From NCBI RefSeq assembly GCF_000374425.1, contig NZ_KB894372.1, positions 1 through 64,000 of the forward strand: a DNA stretch of 64,000 nt, written 5' to 3'. The DNA is from Acinetobacter tjernbergiae DSM 14971 = CIP 107465. GTDB taxonomy: Bacteria; Pseudomonadota; Gammaproteobacteria; Pseudomonadales; Moraxellaceae. The number at the start of each line of letters is the position of its first letter. Position 1 is the first letter of the stretch. A model generated the notes under the pieces. The model was given only the letters and a program-made list of their open reading frames with translations. It ran no database searches and was not told the DNA's origin. Both the position numbers and the translations under genes were made by a program. This document shows positions 39,435 to 48,302 of this stretch, one piece after another.

Positions 39435-41336
39435 ATGTTGTATACCGAAATTCCAACTCAACGCCCTGTTACGCCATTGTTAGATGGAATCGACCATCCA
39501 CAACAATTACGTCAGCTCGAGCAAAGCCAACTCGCACAAGTGGCGGATGAGTTGCGTCAATATATTTTGTATGCGGCAGGACAGAGTGGTGGTCACTTTG
39601 GCGCAAATCTTGGTGTAATAGAATTAACTGTTGCATTGCATTATTGTTTTAATACGCCACAAGATCGTTTGGTTTGGGATGTGGGTCATCAAGCTTATCC
39701 ACACAAAGTGCTGACAGGTCGCCGTGAACGTATCACGACGATTCGTACTAAAGATGGTTTGGCTGCATTCCCAGCACGTGAAGAATCTGAATTTGATACC
39801 TTTGGCGTCGGACATTCATCCACTGCAATTTCAGCAGGCTTGGGAATGGCACTGGCGCGTCGTTATCAACAAGATCCATGTGATGTCGTTGCGATTGTTG
39901 GTGATGGTGCGATGACAGCAGGCATGGCATTTGAAGCCATGAATGATGCAGTAGCGCATGATGCTGATTTGATTGTGGTCTTAAATGACAACGATATGTC
40001 GATTTCATGTAGCACAGGTGGTTTTGCCAAGCACTTAGCAGCGATTTGGGAAACAGGTCAGTTCATTAATCTAAATGAACATGGTGAAGCTTATGTTCAG
40101 CCGCATCCAAAGTGGACTTATAATTCACGTTTGCATCAATCTGCAACAAATGCTGCCGATAATTTATTTAAAGCAATTGGTTTTGATTACTTTGGTCCTT
40201 TTGATGGGCATGATGTAGAACAACTTGCACAAGTTTTTCAAGCATTGAAAAAACGTAAAGGGCCACGTTTAGTTCATATTTATACAAAAAAAGGTAAAGG
40301 TTTTGCGCCTGCGGAAGCAGACCCGATTACCTATCATGCCATTACTAAAATTTCGCCTACAGCGACGACAACACCGACAAAAAAATCGGGGCCTAAATAT
40401 TCAGATGTATTTGGGCAATGGTTATGTGATCAGGCAGCTCAAGATGAGCGTTTACTTGCAATCACACCTGCCATGTGCGAAGGCTCTGGAATGGTACAGT
40501 TTGCAAAACAATATCCTGAACGTTTCTTCGATGTGGCTATTGCCGAGCAACATGCAGTGACTTTAGCAGCAGGTATGGCGTGTGAAGGTTTAAAACCTGT
40601 TGTGGCAATCTATTCGACCTTTTTACAACGCGGCTATGATCAATTGATCCATGATGTTGCCTTGCAAAATCTAGATGTCACTTTTGGGATTGATCGTGCT
40701 GGTTTGGTCGGTGAAGATGGTCCGACCCATGCAGGTGCATATGATTATGCCTATATGCGTACTGTACCTAACATGGTGATCATGGCACCAAAAGATGAAA
40801 ATGAATGTCGCCAGATGTTGCATACGGCATATCACTATAATGGACCAACTGCCGTACGTTATCCGCGAGGTGTTGGTACAGGTGCTGAAATCCAACAGCA
40901 AATGACTGCTTTGGATATTGGTAAAGCTGAAATTGTTGCAGAATTTAATGTAGATGCTGAACAGCAGATCAGTATTTTGGCGTTTGGTAGTCGAGTTGCG
41001 GCATCAATTGAAGCCGCAGAACAGTGTGCGAATAAACATGCAATTGGTGTGCGTGTGGTCAATATGCGTTTCGTGAAGCCACTAGATGAGCAAATGATCC
41101 GTGAGCTTGCAGAGAGTACCCAGCTTTTTGTCACTGTGGAAGAACATGCAGTGATGGCAGGAGCAGGCAGTGCGGTCAATGAATTTTTGGCACATGCGCG
41201 AATTTTAAAACCAATGTTGAATTTAGGTTTGCCCGATGAATTCTTACATCAAGCAACCCATCAGCAAATGCTGCAAGACTGTGGTTTAGATAGCAACGGT
41301 ATTTTAGCTTCAATTGAACAAGCTTGGTTCTCATAA
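39435..41336 (+). CDS. dxs: 1-deoxy-D-xylulose-5-phosphate synthase
   Basis: 633 residues from the ATG at 39435 ([19 protein letters not shown]), typical of Dxs; the 19 upstream codons match nothing. Thiamine diphosphate site: [19 protein letters not shown] through [11 protein letters not shown]. The catalytic Glu is in [18 protein letters not shown], and substrate histidines are in [14 protein letters not shown] and [17 protein letters not shown]. It condenses pyruvate and glyceraldehyde-3-phosphate at the start of the MEP isoprenoid pathway. Confidence 0.97.
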   Translation: MLYTEIPTQRPVTPLLDGIDHPQQLRQLEQSQLAQVADELRQYILYAAGQSGGHFGANLGVIELTVALHYCFNTPQDRLVWDVGHQAYPHKVLTGRRERITTIRTKDGLAAFPAREESEFDTFGVGHSSTAISAGLGMALARRYQQDPCDVVAIVGDGAMTAGMAFEAMNDAVAHDADLIVVLNDNDMSISCSTGGFAKHLAAIWETGQFINLNEHGEAYVQPHPKWTYNSRLHQSATNAADNLFKAIGFDYFGPFDGHDVEQLAQVFQALKKRKGPRLVHIYTKKGKGFAPAEADPITYHAITKISPTATTTPTKKSGPKYSDVFGQWLCDQAAQDERLLAITPAMCEGSGMVQFAKQYPERFFDVAIAEQHAVTLAAGMACEGLKPVVAIYSTFLQRGYDQLIHDVALQNLDVTFGIDRAGLVGEDGPTHAGAYDYAYMRTVPNMVIMAPKDENECRQMLHTAYHYNGPTAVRYPRGVGTGAEIQQQMTALDIGKAEIVAEFNVDAEQQISILAFGSRVAASIEAAEQCANKHAIGVRVVNMRFVKPLDEQMIRELAESTQLFVTVEEHAVMAGAGSAVNEFLAHARILKPMLNLGLPDEFLHQATHQQMLQDCGLDSNGILASIEQAWFS

Positions 41337-41466
41337 ATAGAAGAATGTGAAAGCGGAAATAATTTTTCGCAACATTTTTCCCCTAAAAGCGCTTATATTT
41401 GATAGAATGTGGGCGCTTTTATGCATTATTCTTTGTCAAAATCTTCAAATTTGTAGTGGGTGTTCA

Positions 41467-42297
41467 ATGGAACCTATGGTGGTTATGGCTGCGCGTGCGG
41501 CTCAAACAGTTGGTCAAGAGCTTTTAAAGGCGCATCAAAATCGTCATAAACTCGATTTGCAAGTTGAAGAAAAAGGCATTGATGGTCCAGTAACGCGTGT
41601 AGATCGTTACATCGAACAACTAACAATTGATACACTTCGTAAAAGCTATAAAAACCACAGTTTTCTTGGTGAAGAATTTGGTATGCAAGAAGGTAAAGGT
41701 CACGATGCAGATTGGTGCTGGGTGATTGATCCTTTAGATGGTACACAAAACTTTATTCACGCTGTTCCTCATTTCTGTATTTCTATTGCTGTACAACATA
41801 AAGGTGTAACTCAACACGGGGTGATTTATGATCCAGTCCGTGATGAATTATTCTCTGCAAGCCGTGGTCGTGGTGCAGTCATGAACCAACGTCGTATTCG
41901 TGCGAATGTAAAAGATTCTTTAGAAAACACATTCCTTGCTGTAGGTCATCCTTACCGTGCAAAACGTAATGGTGAAATCGTATCTTATGCAGAGCAACAT
42001 TTTGCTTCTTTGCTTGCTGTGACTAAATCAGGTGCTCAATTCCGTCGTACAGGCTCTGCTGCGTTGGATTTGGCTTATGTTGCTGCGGGTCGTTTTGATG
42101 GTTTCTTTGAACTTGGTTTAAAACCGTGGGATATCGCTGCGGGTGAGTTGATTGTGAAAGAAGCAGGCGGTGTCGTGGTTGATGCTCGTGGTGGTAATGA
42201 TTCAATGGAAAATGGTCAAGTGCTTGCTAGTTCAATGAAAATGTTAAAACCATTGATGCAGACTGTTGTTCCAGCTTGGGGCGAAGCTGCAAAATAA
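41467..42297 (+). CDS. suhB: Inositol monophosphatase / SuhB
   Basis: 276 residues from the ATG at 41467 (MEPMVVMAARAAQTVGQELL), the normal SuhB start; the frame is open 40 codons further up but there it reads as a promoter-like region. Metal sites: GEEFG, WVIDPLDGTQNFIH and KPWDIAAGELIVKEAGG. SuhB hydrolyses inositol-1-phosphate and, in E. coli, also joins the rRNA antitermination complex. It lies 130 bases after dxs. Confidence 0.95.
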   Translation: MEPMVVMAARAAQTVGQELLKAHQNRHKLDLQVEEKGIDGPVTRVDRYIEQLTIDTLRKSYKNHSFLGEEFGMQEGKGHDADWCWVIDPLDGTQNFIHAVPHFCISIAVQHKGVTQHGVIYDPVRDELFSASRGRGAVMNQRRIRANVKDSLENTFLAVGHPYRAKRNGEIVSYAEQHFASLLAVTKSGAQFRRTGSAALDLAYVAAGRFDGFFELGLKPWDIAAGELIVKEAGGVVVDARGGNDSMENGQVLASSMKMLKPLMQTVVPAWGEAAK

Positions 42298-42313
42298 TTT
42301 GTAGATTTTGAGA

Positions 42314-42340
42314 AAAGAGTAGCTATTGGCTACTCTTTTT
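42314..42340. terminator. Bidirectional terminator after suhB
   Basis: AAAGAGTAGC pairs with GCTACTCTTT around a five-base loop, followed by a T-run. The stop codon of the convergent gene lies within its stem. Confidence 0.88.
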
Positions 42341-42742
42341 TTTATGTCTAATAATAGAAACACATAGAGCAAGATGAAAAAAGAATAGAATAAATAAATT
42401 TATCATATATGCCCACATAAAAGGTGGTGCATGCATAGCACTGCTATATACAATTAAAAGTTGGATAAAAGTAATGATGCTTAAGATTGTACAACTCAAA
42501 AAAGGATGTTTTTGATTAAACGAAGTCGATGCTAGGAAATATGTAACGATAAAATAACTAGAAAAAAATAAAGAAATTAAAATTACACCATCTATGGGAT
42601 ATTGATAAATATGCTCAGGTTCATGTTTGCTAAGGTACGGATCAATTTGAAAACCGAAATAGACAATATTGAGGCATCCGAGTAACCAAAAGCTTATTAA
42701 TAATTTGATTAGTGATCTATGATTTTTAATTTTATTTTTCAT
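42323..42742 (-). CDS. Small integral membrane protein of unknown function
   Basis: 139 residues with four predicted membrane helices (about 12-32, 50-72, 82-102, 108-130) separated by short loops; the first loop is FQIDPYLSKHEPEHIYQYP and the end is basic. It is AT-rich. Its stop lies inside the suhB terminator stem. No family recognised; it could be a membrane immunity protein, but nothing around supports that. Confidence 0.6.
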   Translation of the reverse strand: MKNKIKNHRSLIKLLISFWLLGCLNIVYFGFQIDPYLSKHEPEHIYQYPIDGVILISLFFSSYFIVTYFLASTSFNQKHPFLSCTILSIITFIQLLIVYSSAMHAPPFMWAYMINLFILFFFHLALCVSIIRHKKKSSQ

Positions 42743-42842
42743 ATTGATGGTTAGGTGGTATATTTTTTGTTAGAAATAAGAATAGCTTAACTTAAGTTTG
42801 ACGTAAATATTTTTTATAAATAGCAATGGAGTAAATATAATA

Positions 42843-43175
42843 ATGCAAACGATTGACCAAGATGATGCATTCTCTATCAAGACATACCATAACATTCCAG
42901 AGGATGATATTGAGCAACAAAATATTGATTTTTGGCTTATTGTTGGTGACAAAACTTTTTTAGGAAGTGCTTTTACACTAGCAAATATTCAATATTTAAT
43001 GACTAAAGATAATAGAACAGGTGAATCTGCTTTTGGTACATATTTTTGGGCTTCAGATATGATCATTCTGAAGGAAATGACAGTTGAATGTTTGGTAAAA
43101 GCGATTCGGAATATCTTAAATGATCAATCTTTGAATATTGGGGAGATATTTACTCAAGTAGCCAATAATCCTTAA
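42843..43175 (+). CDS. Orphan small acidic protein
   Basis: 110 residues, no signal peptide, beginning MQTIDQDDAFSIKTYHNIPED. The middle (FWLIVGDKTFLGSAFTLANIQYLMTK and TYFWASDMIILKEMT) looks like a small alpha/beta domain and the whole is acidic, like many immunity proteins. A GGAG lies nine bases before the start. It is AT-rich and stands between suhB and the helicase leader. No family recognised. Confidence 0.55.
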   Translation: MQTIDQDDAFSIKTYHNIPEDDIEQQNIDFWLIVGDKTFLGSAFTLANIQYLMTKDNRTGESAFGTYFWASDMIILKEMTVECLVKAIRNILNDQSLNIGEIFTQVANNP

Positions 43176-43244
43176 TTTTTTCTTTAGTTGTAATTAATAT
43201 ACAAAGAATAAAAGTGATCGAATAGAAAAAACCTATTAAAAAAG

Positions 43245-43272
43245 GTGACTTTTAAAATTATTCTGCTATAAT
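43245..43272 (+). promoter_or_regulatory. Sigma-70-type promoter of the helicase gene
   Basis: A perfect TATAAT at 43267-43272 is preceded by GTGACT (near TTGACA) with a 16-base spacer. Transcription would start near 43279. Confidence 0.65.
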
Positions 43273-43278
43273 CCGCCC

Positions 43279-43550
43279 ACGCACTTAAATTCCAGTTCAT
43301 TACCTGAACATTCAGTTCTATTCATCATAAAGCGCACGCTGTCCATCGAGAGGACCACATCTTGCGCCAAAATCGCTTAGCGATTCTTCAGGTTGAAGCA
43401 GTAATCAAGCGTGCGTTTAGTCCACATCGTCGTTATTCGGATCGCCGCTGAACTTCATCTATTTTCAGCTTGAGTCGCTTTGCCGCTTGTTGCCGATGTC
43501 TATTTTTTTGAATTTATTAAAATGGAGCACCCATTAGGGTGAAACTCTCT
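43279..43550 (+). promoter_or_regulatory. Long structured 5' leader of the DEAD-box helicase mRNA
   Basis: About 270 nt with no open frame. CGCACGCT (43333-43340) pairs with AGCGTGCG (43408-43415), enclosing three hairpins: GTCC/GGAC (43341-43355), AATCGC/GCGATT (43371-43385) and CTTCA/TGAAG (43386-43398). A second domain may be closed by ACATCG (43424-43429) and CGATGT (43494-43499), containing GCTGAA/TTCAGC (43447-43469), and is followed at once by a T-run at 43503-43509, as in an attenuator. It probably controls the helicase in cis; no known RNA family is recognised. Confidence 0.6.
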
Positions 43551-45569
43551 ATGAGCAAAACTTTTGCCGAATTTTCTTTACACGAAACCTTACAACAAGC
43601 GCTTGAAGGTTTAGGTTTTACCACACCAACTCCTGTGCAAGAACAAGCGATTCCCGCTGCGTTAGAAGGGAAAGATTTATTAGTTTCGAGCCAAACTGGT
43701 TCAGGTAAAACTGCTGCATTCTTATTGCCTACTTTAAACTCTTTGGCTGGTGAAGAAGCATTCGTTTCTTTCAAAGATCGTATGAAGGCAGTAACTCAGC
43801 CTACAATCTTAGTTATTTCTCCTACGCGTGAATTGGCTCAACAAGTTAGCCAAGATGCGATTGCATTAGTGCGTCACATGAAAGGTGTTCGTATTGCTGC
43901 AATTATGGGTGGTATGCCTTTTGGTAAACAAATCCAACAGCTTAAAGGTGCACAAGTTGTCGTTGCGACCCCTGGTCGTTTACTTGACCTTGTAAACCGT
44001 CGTCAAATTAAACTTGATAAAGTTGAATCATTAATTGTTGATGAAGCTGACCGTATGCTTGATCTAGGCTTCTCTGAAGACTTAGAGGCGATTGGTGAAT
44101 TAGCTGCAAACCGTAAACAAACATTAATGTTCTCTGCAACATTTGCTGATCGTATTATCCGTCTTGCTGAACGCATGATGAATGATCCACAACGTATTGC
44201 AATCGAAACTGGTCACAGCACCAATACTGATGTAACTCAAACATTACATTGGACTGATGGTTTTGAACACAAGAAAAAATTACTTACGCATTGGTTATCT
44301 GACGAATCAGTAGATCAAGCTGTTGTATTCGCAAGCACACAAGAAGATACAGACATGCTTGCTGAAGAATTAGCTGAAGCGGGTCACTCAGTTGTTGCGT
44401 TGCACGGTGCAATGCCACAAACCGTTCGTAACCGTCGTTTACGTAGTATTCGTGAAGGTCGTGCAAAAATCTTGGTTGCGACTGACGTTGCAGCGCGTGG
44501 TTTAGACGTACCAACAATCTCACACGTAATCAACTTCGGTTTACCGATGAAAAATGAAGACTATGTACACCGTATTGGTCGTACAGGTCGTGCGGGCCGT
44601 ACAGGTCAAGCTGTTACTTTGGCAACTTACCGTGAACGTGGCAAAATCCGTGCTTTAGAAGATTATTTAGATGCACGTTTAAATGTATCTGAAATCGAAG
44701 GTTTAGAGCCATCTCCACCACCTGCTCGTGGTAGTCGTGATGGTGGTGGTCGTGGTCGTGATGGCGGTGGTCGTAGCCGTGGTGGTCGTGATGGCGGTGG
44801 TCGTGGTGGTTTTGGTGGCGGTCGTCGTTTTGAAGGCGAGAGCAACTTCAAACGTCGTGAAGGCGGTGAAGATCGTCCACGTCGTAGCTTTGATGACAAA
44901 CCACGTGGCGAACGTCCAGCATTTGGTGGTGAAGATCGTCCACGTCGTGAGTTCAATTCAGATCGCCCACGTCGTGAAGGTGGTTTTGAAGATCGTCCAA
45001 AGCGTAGCTTTGATGACAAACCACGTGGTGAACGTCCATCATTTGGCGGCGAAGATCGTCCACGTCGCGAGTTCAATTCAGATCGTCCACGTCGTGAAGG
45101 TGGTTTCGAAGACCGTCCACGTCGTGAGTTCAACTCAGATCGCCCGCGCCGTGAAGGTGGTTTCAATGATAAACCGCGTTTTGATTCGAATGATGACAAC
45201 CGTGGTAATCGTGTAGATTATAAACCGCGTCGTGAAGGTAGCTTCGGCGACCGTCCAAAGCGTGATTTTGGTGATCGTCCAGCGCAACGCGAAGGTGGCT
45301 TCAGCGACCGTCCAAAGCGTGATTTTGGTGATCGTCCAGCGCAACGTGAAGGTGGCTTCGGCGACCGTCCAAAGCGTGATTTTGGTGATCGTCCAGCGCA
45401 ACGTGAAGGTGGCTTCGGCGATCGTCCAAAGCGTAGTTTCGGTGGTGAAGATCGTCCAAAGCGTAGCTTCGGCGGTGAAGATCGTCCAAAGCGTAGTTTC
45501 GGTGGTGAAGATCGTCCAAAGCGTAGCTTCGGTGATGACCGTCCAAAACGTAAGTTTGGTAGCGAATGA
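43551..45569 (+). CDS. DEAD-box ATP-dependent RNA helicase with Arg/Gly-rich repeat tail
   Basis: 672 residues from the ATG at 43551 (MSKTFAEFSL); the in-frame GTG at 43539 overlaps the AGGGTG site. Core motifs: Q motif at 4-34, SQTGSGKT at 47-54, PTREL 91-95, TPGR 140-143, DEAD 164-167, SAT 195-197, then HRIGRTGRAGRTGQA. After ~residue 385 the tail is GRG/RGG-rich and then repeated DRP(R/K)R units, a basic RNA-binding extension. It should unwind structured RNA in ribosome assembly, mRNA decay or cold adaptation; which E. coli paralogue (DeaD, RhlE, SrmB) it corresponds to is not clear. The long leader suggests post-transcriptional control. Confidence 0.93.
   Translation: MSKTFAEFSLHETLQQALEGLGFTTPTPVQEQAIPAALEGKDLLVSSQTGSGKTAAFLLPTLNSLAGEEAFVSFKDRMKAVTQPTILVISPTRELAQQVSQDAIALVRHMKGVRIAAIMGGMPFGKQIQQLKGAQVVVATPGRLLDLVNRRQIKLDKVESLIVDEADRMLDLGFSEDLEAIGELAANRKQTLMFSATFADRIIRLAERMMNDPQRIAIETGHSTNTDVTQTLHWTDGFEHKKKLLTHWLSDESVDQAVVFASTQEDTDMLAEELAEAGHSVVALHGAMPQTVRNRRLRSIREGRAKILVATDVAARGLDVPTISHVINFGLPMKNEDYVHRIGRTGRAGRTGQAVTLATYRERGKIRALEDYLDARLNVSEIEGLEPSPPPARGSRDGGGRGRDGGGRSRGGRDGGGRGGFGGGRRFEGESNFKRREGGEDRPRRSFDDKPRGERPAFGGEDRPRREFNSDRPRREGGFEDRPKRSFDDKPRGERPSFGGEDRPRREFNSDRPRREGGFEDRPRREFNSDRPRREGGFNDKPRFDSNDDNRGNRVDYKPRREGSFGDRPKRDFGDRPAQREGGFSDRPKRDFGDRPAQREGGFGDRPKRDFGDRPAQREGGFGDRPKRSFGGEDRPKRSFGGEDRPKRSFGGEDRPKRSFGDDRPKRKFGSE
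44870..45562 (+). repeat. Tandem repeats in the helicase tail
   Basis: Three repeat classes follow one another. First, ~19-residue units of EDRPRREFNSDRPRREGGF type. Second, units of about 18 residues, FGDRPKRDFGDRPAQREGG, in three nearly perfect copies (45242-45413). Third, GGEDRPKRSF in tandem decamers (45414-45531). The DNA copies are almost identical, which permits slippage and length variation. Confidence 0.85.
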
Positions 45570-45618
45570 TTATCGTCGGAAAAACGACTTTTAATCGATA
45601 AAAACCGATAAAAAGAAG

Positions 45619-45644
45619 AAGCCAGTTGTAAAACTGGCTTTTTT
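45619..45644 (+). terminator. Terminator of the helicase gene
   Basis: AAGCCAGTT pairs with AACTGGCTT around a four-base loop, followed by a T-run. Confidence 0.88.
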
Positions 45645-45704
45645 ATTTAGTATTAGTCATGTAAAATCTGAAAAATGTCTACTAATTCAAATTTTAAATA
45701 AGAA

Positions 45705-45917
45705 ATGAATAGGGTTAAGCAAAATAAAAGTTTTTTCAGCCAAATTTGGTCTTTCATCTGTAGTGAAGGGCTGCCATGTCTATTTGTTATTTTGATGTTA
45801 TGTAATGGGCTGTTTTTTGCCTATGCTATTTTTGATCGAAATAATCCAAATTCATTAAATGCAAATTTGCATAGCTCTCTAGGGAAGGCTGATATAAAGA
45901 ATAACTACATAAATTAA
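45705..45917 (+). CDS. Possible single-span membrane peptide
   Basis: 70 codons with one clear membrane helix (about residues 22-43, LPCLFVILMLCNGLFFAYAI) between a basic N-terminus and a polar C-terminus, consistent with N-in topology. The AAGAA upstream is a weak ribosome-binding site. It is followed by about 95 bases before the mla operon. Unrecognised. Confidence 0.45.
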   Translation: MNRVKQNKSFFSQIWSFICSEGLPCLFVILMLCNGLFFAYAIFDRNNPNSLNANLHSSLGKADIKNNYIN

Positions 45918-46011
45918 TAATCTTCATACGTAGCATATCAAAATAAAAACAAGCGTTTAATCTTTCAGTGTATAGTATGCGTGCATAAAAAGTGCAGGAA
46001 TGAATGCCAGT

Positions 46012-46830
46012 ATGAATAACAAATCTCCTCTCGATGCTGAAGCCTTAATCGAAGTTAAACACTTGAGCTTTAATCGAGGAGAACGCGTCATTTATGATGA
46101 TGTCAGTTTAAAAATTCGACGTGGTCAAATCACTGCAATTATGGGACCATCTGGGACGGGTAAAACAACATTGCTCCGTTTGATTGGTGGGCAGTTAGTG
46201 CCAGATCAAGGTGAAGTGCTGTTAGATGGTAAAAATATTGCAGCCATGTCACGTCCAGAATTGTTTACTGCTCGCGCACGCATGGGGATGTTATTCCAGA
46301 GTGGTGCGCTCTTTACAGATATGTCCGTTTATGAAAATGTCGCATTTCCGATTCGTGCACATACTCAATTACCAGAACATCTGATCGCCGAATTAGTGGC
46401 TTTAAAGCTAGAATCTGTTGGGTTACGTGGTGCTGAACCACTAATGCCATCTGAGCTTTCAGGCGGTATGAATCGTCGTGTAGCTTTAGCGCGTGCGATT
46501 GCACTCGACCCTGAATTGATCATGTATGACGAACCCTTTGCAGGTCAAGATCCGATCGTTAAAGGTGTACTCACCCGCTTGATTCGCTCTTTGCGAGAAG
46601 CTTTAGATTTAACAACAATTATTGTCTCGCATGATGTCGCAGAGACCTTGTCGATTGCTGATTATATTTATGTGGTTGCGGAAGGTAAAATTCAGGGTGA
46701 AGGTTCACCTGAGCAATTACAAGCACATGCTTCGCCATTTGTGCATCAATTTTTAACAGGCTCGGCTGAGGGGCCTGTCGAATATCAATTTACTCACCAA
46801 GCATATTTAGATAACGAGGTTCGTGCATGA
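46012..46830 (+). CDS. mlaF: Phospholipid ABC transporter ATPase MlaF
   Basis: 272 residues from the ATG at 46012; the ATG at 46000 directly abuts the only GGA and cannot use it. Walker A is GPSGTGKTT, Q-loop FQSGALFTD, signature LSGGMNRRVALARA, Walker B LIMYDEPFAGQDP and the switch His is in IIVSHDV. MlaF drives the MlaFEDB complex of the inner membrane that moves phospholipids between the membranes to maintain outer-membrane asymmetry. It is first in a five-gene operon; its stop overlaps the mlaE start by four bases. Confidence 0.95.
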   Translation: MNNKSPLDAEALIEVKHLSFNRGERVIYDDVSLKIRRGQITAIMGPSGTGKTTLLRLIGGQLVPDQGEVLLDGKNIAAMSRPELFTARARMGMLFQSGALFTDMSVYENVAFPIRAHTQLPEHLIAELVALKLESVGLRGAEPLMPSELSGGMNRRVALARAIALDPELIMYDEPFAGQDPIVKGVLTRLIRSLREALDLTTIIVSHDVAETLSIADYIYVVAEGKIQGEGSPEQLQAHASPFVHQFLTGSAEGPVEYQFTHQAYLDNEVRA

Positions 46831-47606
46831 ATACGATTGCCTGGTTAGGTAGACTCGTTATTGAGCGAATAAAGGGGATAGGTGCTGCGTCACTTATGCT
46901 CATTCAAATTTTATTTTCAGCCCCTTCAAAAGGTGGTTTTCAACGCTTCATATATCAAATGCATCGTGTTGGGGTCATGTCCCTACTGATTATTGCTGTT
47001 TCTGGTTTATTTATTGGTGCTGTTCTTGGTTTGCAGATGTATAGCATCCTCGTCACTTTTGGTAGTGAGGCAATGCTCGGTACTGCCATTTCATTGACGC
47101 TGCTACGTGAACTTGCTGCGGTTGTTGCCGCATTGCTCTTTGCAGGACGTGCAGGCTCAGCATTAACGGCTGAAATTGGTTCGATGAAGCAGAGTGAACA
47201 ACTTGCTAGTATGGAAATGATTGGGGTTGATCCACTGCGACAAATTGTTGCTCCTCGTTTATGGGCGGGTATTGTTAGTTTACCGATGTTGACTGTTATT
47301 TTTGCAACGATTGGTATTATTGGCGGCAAATTGGTTGGTGTGGATTTCCTCGGTGCTGATGAAGGTTCTTTCTGGGGCGGTATGCAAAGTGCGGTTCAGT
47401 TTTGGCATGATATTTTCAATGGCACTATTGTTAAAAGCATTGTTTTTGCACTGATTTGTACATGGGTGGCGGTCTATCAAGGTTATGCCTGTGACCCAAC
47501 ACCAGAAGGTATTGCGACTTCGATGACTAGAACGGTCGTATATTCTTCACTTTGTGTATTAGGTTTTGATTTTGTGTTGACTGCGGTCATGTTCGGAGGG
47601 ATTTAA
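46827..47606 (+). CDS. mlaE: Phospholipid ABC transporter permease MlaE
   Basis: 259 residues, about five membrane helices. The family block LVTFGSEAMLGTAISLTLLRELAAVVAALLFAGRAGSALTAEIGSMK and the later EQLASMEMIGVDPL are MlaE hallmarks, with the coupling region contacting MlaF. Its TAA overlaps the mlaD ATG by one base, which argues for coupled translation. Confidence 0.96.
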   Translation: MNTIAWLGRLVIERIKGIGAASLMLIQILFSAPSKGGFQRFIYQMHRVGVMSLLIIAVSGLFIGAVLGLQMYSILVTFGSEAMLGTAISLTLLRELAAVVAALLFAGRAGSALTAEIGSMKQSEQLASMEMIGVDPLRQIVAPRLWAGIVSLPMLTVIFATIGIIGGKLVGVDFLGADEGSFWGGMQSAVQFWHDIFNGTIVKSIVFALICTWVAVYQGYACDPTPEGIATSMTRTVVYSSLCVLGFDFVLTAVMFGGI

Positions 47607-48283
47607 TGAAATCACGTACTAGTGAGCTGGCCGTAGGTATTTTTGTCATTATCTTCGGTATCGCTCTATTTTTTCTTGCGATGAAAGTGAGTGGTTTAGT
47701 AGGTACAAATCTACGTGATAGCTATAGCATGACAGCGCAGTTTGATAACGTAAATGGTTTGAAATCACGTGCAAAGGTCACCATGAGTGGTGTAACCATT
47801 GGTCGTGTGGAATCGATTACGCTTGACCCTGTAACACGTTTAGCAACTGTTAAATTCGATTTAGATGGGAAGTTAACCAGTTTTAATGCTGAACAATTAA
47901 AACAAGTGAAAAAAAATGCATTGGACGAATTGCACTATAGTTCTGATTATCAACAAGCTGATGCAGCGAAACAAAAAGCAATGGAACAGCAACTTATCAG
48001 TAACATGACCTCCATCACCAGTCTGGATGAGGATGCTTATATTATGGTTGCAACCAATGGCTTGTTGGGCGAGAAATATTTGAAAGTTGTGCCAGGTGGT
48101 GGTGTGAACTACTTAAAACGTGGTGATGTGGTTTCAAATACCCAAGGCACAATGGATTTAGAAGATTTAATTAGTAAATTTATTACTGGTGGTTCGAGTA
48201 AAACCACAACAGGCTCGGCAACAACAGAAAGTTCAGCATCACAGCCAGCAGCAGCTGATGCAGAGCCATCATTTGCTGAGTAA
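47606..48283 (+). CDS. mlaD: MCE-domain protein MlaD
   Basis: 225 residues: membrane anchor at ~8-28, then an MCE domain (YSMTAQFDNVNGLKSRAKVTMSGVTIGRVESI and the GLLGEKYLKVVPGG strand). Within the MCE fold, residues ~90-135 are a charged helical insertion (EQLKQVKKNALDELHYSS, then AAKQKAMEQQLISN) absent from E. coli MlaD but known from Acinetobacter. The C-terminus is a Ser/Thr/Ala-rich tail. MlaD hexamers form the periplasmic lipid channel over MlaE. Confidence 0.95.
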   Translation: MKSRTSELAVGIFVIIFGIALFFLAMKVSGLVGTNLRDSYSMTAQFDNVNGLKSRAKVTMSGVTIGRVESITLDPVTRLATVKFDLDGKLTSFNAEQLKQVKKNALDELHYSSDYQQADAAKQKAMEQQLISNMTSITSLDEDAYIMVATNGLLGEKYLKVVPGGGVNYLKRGDVVSNTQGTMDLEDLISKFITGGSSKTTTGSATTESSASQPAAADAEPSFAE

Positions 48284-48302
48284 TTCAGGTTAGGAGATTG
48301 AA

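Noticed and set aside
43333..43415. Cloverleaf-like fold considered as a tRNA
   Set aside because: No T-arm consensus, anticodon arm geometry or acceptor end; better seen as an mRNA leader domain.
45242..45531. CRISPR-like regular repeats
   Set aside because: Repeats are contiguous, in frame and coding, with no unique spacers.
44663..45546. Long antisense frames opposite the helicase tail
   Set aside because: They are mirror readings of the Arg-rich repeats (poly-Ser/Arg/Pro or repeated DGHHRSYALDD-like strings) without ribosome-binding sites.
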